Assembly: GCF_000003815.2 (NCBI RefSeq)
Contig: NC_049984.1
Span: 2,043,186-2,107,185, forward strand
Length of the DNA: 64,000 nt
From: Branchiostoma floridae
Lineage: Eukaryota > Chordata > Leptocardii > Amphioxiformes > Branchiostomatidae
Direction: 5' to 3'
The translations under genes were made by a program, and so were the position numbers. Positions 59,720 to 64,000 of this stretch are shown in pieces. The first letter of the stretch is position 1, and every line of letters begins with the position of its first letter. The notes under the pieces are model-generated. The model was given only the letters and a program-made list of their open reading frames with translations, was not told the DNA's origin and made no database searches.

Positions 59720-60379
59720 TTCAGAAGTCTTCACCCCGAACTATTACTTAAGATATCCCGGTACAACAGAGGTAAATACAGAAATGTAGCAACAACACTT
59801 CAAGCAGTTGCTCAAGATTTTATCCAAGGAGTCGGCGATACATTCCATAAACAGTTGTGTCCAGCGTTATGCTGATTTCTTTCTGGACATTTTCATTTCC
59901 TAAGAAACTAGTTACTCCAATACAAAAGCAGTCCAAACAGGATTCAAGGTGATAATAGCGCCACAAATCCACTCATAACGTCTTGCTGGAAGTGAGCTGG
60001 GTTCTTGAGACCCCCACTTCAACAGGTGGGAAATGGGAGATATCATTTTGTAGGATAGGTGAACTTGATCAAGTAAAACTTAAATAAAAGTCATAGTCAC
60101 TTAAAATAAACATACAGACAGAAATTAAATAGTACATAATTCATATTTCAGTAATATTCTTGATGTTAAATTGACAAATTAGAAGACAAAACACTTTTCT
60201 AAATGTTTGCAAGATTTTATTTACCCCTACAAATAGTAGTCACTACCGAAGGCTTCATAGCAACGCGCCTAGCAACCACTAATTGGGACATTTTTCTCGC
60301 GAGATTTGGCGAGAGTATCTGGGTGAAAGTCCCGGATGTTCACCTTCTTCCGGAGAGTGGGAGGGCGAAAATAACCAAG
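59720..60379. promoter_or_regulatory. Probable bidirectional promoter region
   Basis: 660 bp separates the start codon of the ANKUB1-like gene (-) from that of a candidate exon at 60380 (+). No TATA box; CpG-containing sequence lies near 60290-60420 (CTCGCGAGATTTGGCGAGAG includes TCTCGCGAGA-like sequence, complement on either strand). Shared head-to-head control is inferred from the layout only. Confidence 0.4.
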
Positions 60380-60418
60380 ATGCTGTCCTCGACTGTCCGG
60401 CAACTTTCCAGCGCCTTG
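60380..60418 (+). CDS. Candidate first exon with a mitochondrial-type leader
   Basis: ATG opens MLSSTVRQLSSAL and runs into a good donor (TTG|GTAAGG). The peptide is basic, Ser/Leu-rich and free of acidic residues, as in mitochondrial import leaders. No further plus-strand exon is seen up to 63990; the window ends with a good acceptor (TTTTTCCCTTCCCCCACAG) followed by GTGCGA, which could be the next exon, phase 0. Protein not identified. Confidence 0.4.
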
Positions 60419-61012
60419 GTAAGGCTGTTTTATATCTTTCAGAGGCTACAGATCGGCTTACGTTAGGGCCTAACCCTAGTGATGTTTTGACGATGTTGTA
60501 TTTTTGAAAAATAGTCCGTTTTTGTAGAATAGTTCTTTGCAACATCTCACTCTTTGAGCTCGGTCCGTTACGTTGTTTTGTAACACACCACTTTTATGTA
60601 ACATAACTTACATATCATAAATGAATAATAATTGAGGTTAACACATAATTTGCCTACACTACAGAACATCTTCAGCTCATTGTGATCCCATTTCATATAC
60701 CAGACATTTGATAATAAGAGCGTCCCAAAACAGTACCCCCAAAACAGTACCTCCATCTTCAAGTAGGTAAAAAATGACCCACCGGTAACAGTTACTAGTA
60801 TCTCATAAGGGTGCTGAACAGCCCCAAAAGGAGAAAAGTCTTTTCTTACAACTGATATGAACTTTACCAAAAATGACCGTTACACCCTTGTACTCAGAAA
60901 ATTATATCAGAAAAATTATATCAGAAAACATGGCAATATAGACACAGTAAGATGATATTGTGTACATTGATGTAAAACAGGAAAAGAAGACTGATTTTGA
61001 CTCAAAAGTTTT
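60419..61012. other. Non-coding interval
   Basis: AT-rich sequence between the candidate exon and the 3' end of the arginine-cluster peptide gene. I see no gene in it. Confidence 0.6.
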
Positions 61013-61018
61013 TTTATT
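61013..61018 (-). terminator. Poly(A) signal of the arginine-cluster peptide gene
   Basis: AATAAA on the minus strand, about 305 bp after the stop codon. Confidence 0.6.
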
Positions 61019-61321
61019 GAATCAGCAATTAGCAAGTGCACAGAATGTTGACAACTTGTACATTATTATTAACATGAATACATATTTATCTAAAACATGG
61101 CTGATGTTGTGAGTCAACGGATTGAATCCAATACATTTGTATGAGTTGAATTACATTGCATATTATTATGTGAAAGAAACAACACGAGACGAAACATATT
61201 CAATTTGAAACTCAACGACTAATCATCTAATGACATTTTCGTTCGACTTTACTAAATTCCTTGTGCAAGAGTCCTGCTCTTTTGACAAGTGAAAATTTTT
61301 CTGTTCCGGTCGTCTGGCGGA

Positions 61322-62473
61322 TCAGCGTGACCTCGCTGCCTCAGGTGCCCCTTCCATCTCTGCTACTGTAAAATAAGGACATTACTATTATTAGTATTAG
61401 CAACAGCAAAATTCAATGTAAATACAGTTACAGTACATAAGAAATTGAAACCAGAAAGTTGTCTTGATAGAAGCAGCTATGATATTTCTGCAAGTTTCTT
61501 GTACTCAGGCAGAGCAGCACTTCCATCAGAATCAGACATGTTTTCGTCAAATCTGCACAAGATACTAGCAGGTTACAACTTACAATGAAGAAACGTGACT
61601 CGATACTTGTTCAAGACTAGAATAACTTTCTCTAGAGTTACCAAGTGAATGTCCAAAAAAAAAATGTTATGTTGCAACAATGCATCTTTCAAGACAAGAT
61701 GCAACTGTTCCTTACTAAGTCTTCTGGTTCTGCTTTCAACAAGGGCAGTTATACTTTTATTGGGTCCATGAAACTAAATTTAGGAATAGGAAGGGCAAAA
61801 CTGGTGTCTTGCAGGAAAATGAGCAAAATCTGTTAGACATCTTACCTTCTTCCTGTGCATCCAAGTTCTCCGACTGGTCAACAAGTTCTTCCAGGAGCGA
61901 CCTCGCCTCTTCCACAACTTCTCTCAATTCTGAGTCTGAGTCAGCTGGAGGGGTAAAGGAAAGACAGATATCATGAGACAGCTGTGATGGACAACAATAT
62001 GGATAGTAACTTGGGATGAAGCTGGTTCTACACTTGGCGCAGCAACTTATTATCAACAGTAAACGTATACACAAAAACAGCAACTTTCTTTCACACAACC
62101 AGTTAAATCTCACTGACCTGCAAATGTATAGATGCCTGGCCATGTACTAGTACTTGTGTAAAAGAAAACTCTACAATCTTATGACCTTCCAACTTGATGA
62201 AATTATTTTCAGAAGCAATATCTGTTTTGTAGAATGTATGCGTCCATCTATTTCACTTCCTGCTAGCTATTTAGGAACAATTTTATTTCTACTTGAGTAC
62301 TTACCCATGACCAATTTAACAGACTACATTCAAACAAAGTCAAACATACCATCTGTATCGGCATCCAGACGGCCCCTTCTGCGCCTGCGTCGACGCCTCC
62401 ATCCCTCGGAGTCGTCGATCAGCGTTGCCACGACAACCATCGTCACCAGCATCATGCAGACAAACAGCTTCAT
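61322..62473 (-). CDS. Small secreted peptide precursor with an eight-arginine cluster
   Basis: Minus-strand coding exons 62350-62473, 61846-61944 and 61322-61365, 88 residues, phases 1 and 1, good GT-AG sites. Residues 1-24 are a signal peptide (MKLFVCMMLVTMVVVATLI then DDSEG). Next is W followed by eight arginines and GRL, then an acidic helical part (DADTDADSDSELREVVEEAR, LLEELVDQSENLDAQEE) and a short end (GAPEAARSR). A non-coding first exon (about 62909-62965) and a TATA-like box precede it. The plan of signal, basic core and acidic partner is like many antimicrobial or hormone precursors, but I recognise no family. The arginines use AGG, CGT, CGA, CGC and AGA, so it is not a simple-repeat artefact. 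Function unknown. Confidence 0.65.
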
Positions 62474-62908
62474 GGTGTAGTTTTGTCTGATGTAGGGAGA
62501 GGAAAGAAAATGATCTCGATTATTCAGTCAAAGCATCATATTCAGTTTTATCCCTGTGAAAAGAATACACAGTCAAACAAATCAATCCTAGCTAGCCCTG
62601 CTCTATTTGGAAGTTAACTCGACGAAGAACTAACTAGAAAGATTTTATTTAAATTCAGGCTAGGAAATTCAGTATATGCGTATGCTTTTCATCAGTGATT
62701 TGCTTTGCATATTTTACCTATTTCTGTAGTTAGTGATTTACTTTGCACGTTTCCTACCAAAACAAATTCATCCTCCATTCAGACCTGCTAAATAAATAAA
62801 AAAAACTGCTGAAAAAAACTACCGCTGAGGGTATGTACAAAAACTAAGGAAAAGTGACTGAAACAATCACAAAGTGGAAAAACATGTTGGTAAGAGTTTG
62901 GTACTTAC

Positions 62909-63000
62909 AGAATTCCTGAACACGTAGATCACTGCGATGTCACTCTGAGGTCTCAGCTGGCGGAATGAATGAGGAGAGTTTGTGGGGATGGAAATATATA
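62909..63000 (-). promoter_or_regulatory. Promoter and untranslated exon of the arginine-cluster peptide gene
   Basis: On the minus strand TATATATTT at 62992-63000, then an untranslated exon starting about 62965 and ending GGAATTCT at 62909 before donor GTAAGTAC. The matching acceptor ACATCAG lies at 62487-62493, 13 bp before the start codon. Confidence 0.55.
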
Positions 63001-63004
63001 CTCC

Positions 63005-63990
63005 ATCTAGTAAGACAATTATGCAAATGAATCATTGTAGATTTTGGTACTGTCTTAGAGTCTCTTGTCTGTTAGTTATCGTTCCATGTGTCACACACAG
63101 AGCAGACAAGTGTGAAAAGAGGACAATCACACATTAGTGAAAGGAAGTTGTCTGTCAATGGTTAGATGCATGACATACAGAAAATAGAGAAGACAACTCT
63201 GAAAATAATGCACTAAGAAAGAAAGGTGTTTATGAAAGGAAAGGGTATGTATAAATGTGTTTTAAATCAGCAGATGGTACAAAAAAGTCGACAGACAACA
63301 CAGGTTGGGCACCTGTGATTAAAAAATTGGATGGAGTGTGCTAGCAGCAAAATAGCAAGTTGACTTGAAATAACAATATTAATTCAAACAACTTTACGAG
63401 TCATATTGCAGTTGCAGTGCAATGAATTAAAGGAAAAGTGGATTACTTACTATATTGTGTATGTAGGATACATGCAATTACACATCAGTGTGCAAAACTT
63501 CCAAGGAGTTTGGTCAGAGAAATGTGTGCCAGACAAGCAAACATGTCTGTACAACAGTGTGTTCAGCACTGAGCACACCTACTAACTAGTACCCTGTTTA
63601 ATAAACTTTAAAGATGGGGAAAGCTGATAAGCTTGTTACATAGTGCTTATTCTTACAAGTTACAAATCGTAACAAGCTACTTACCGTCGACAGAAAAATA
63701 CATGTCTACAATTAATCAGGTTAAAGAGGATATAGACTTAGTTATTGCAAACCACTTGTTTGAATGATGAAATTTGGTTGCAGAGTTTGTTGTATTTAGT
63801 GTTAATGTCAGAAACCTCTCAAGCATTTAATGTTCAACTCTCAAGTCATCACAGTCCCTTTTCGTCCCAACGGACGCTTTGTTCACCGCCAATGGACTTG
63901 TCTGTGAGCAATAACTTGAATAAGGCCTACTAGGTGTTCAACTCTATTAAATTACTTGACAAAATGAAGACGTCATTTTTCCCTTCCCCC
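63005..63990. other. Non-coding right end
   Basis: AT-rich sequence upstream of the arginine-cluster peptide gene. No exon recognised, apart from the splice acceptor at the extreme right (AG at 63993-63994). Confidence 0.6.
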
Positions 63991-64000
63991 ACAGGTGCGA

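Overview
This is a eukaryotic, intron-rich, metazoan window. It is most like amphioxus (Branchiostoma). Reasons: genes with consensus GT-AG introns, dense short foldback transposons, tRNA-derived SINEs, TTTA/AT/GT microsatellites, three 100-N assembly gaps (2915-3014, 4904-5003, 42634-42733), and expanded ZNFX1-like and LRR-Ig receptor families. The species assignment is inference; I could run no search.

Layout. 1-4.5 kb: repeats, plus a leftward (minus-strand) promoter copy near 3.2-3.4 kb. 4.5-8.4 kb: a CTHRC1-like secreted collagen-repeat gene (+). 9.0-53.3 kb: three ZNFX1-like genes (+), here called A (9.0-19.6 kb), B (20.4-31.7 kb) and C (44.5-53.3 kb), with an LRR-Ig transmembrane receptor gene (+, 35.0-38.4 kb) between B and C. 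54.7-59.7 kb: an ANKUB1-like Ubl/ankyrin gene (-). 60.4 kb: a candidate first exon of a rightward mitochondrial protein gene. 61.3-63.0 kb: a small secreted arginine-cluster peptide gene (-). The rest is intergenic sequence with transposon remnants and microsatellites.

The main finding is the ZNFX1 cluster. All three genes splice in frame by hand (about 2132, 1910 and 1861 codons) and keep the SF1 helicase motifs and NFX1-type zinc-finger exons, but each has changed its modules. A has lost three N-terminal exons and the C-terminal RZ zinc finger and has gained a roughly 569-residue tail built from about 16 copies of a 108-bp unit. B has triplicated one 54-residue zinc-finger unit; its RZ finger has Tyr at a conserved Cys position and is cut short by an apparent +1 frameshift. 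C keeps the N-terminus, lacks the RZ finger and ends in one degenerate copy of the A-type tail. The A and C tails read DNA homologous to the ancestral ZNFX1 C-terminus in a shifted frame.

A compact promoter module recurs upstream of A and B and in two leftward copies. It has a GAAACT half-site, a TGACGYAA-like site and a GGGAAGCCCC-like site, and in three of the four copies a TATA box and a spliced untranslated first exon. Vertebrate ZNFX1 is an interferon-induced antiviral RNA sensor, so this resembles an immune-inducible control unit copied with the genes. Foldback transposons sit close to splice acceptors in introns of B and C.
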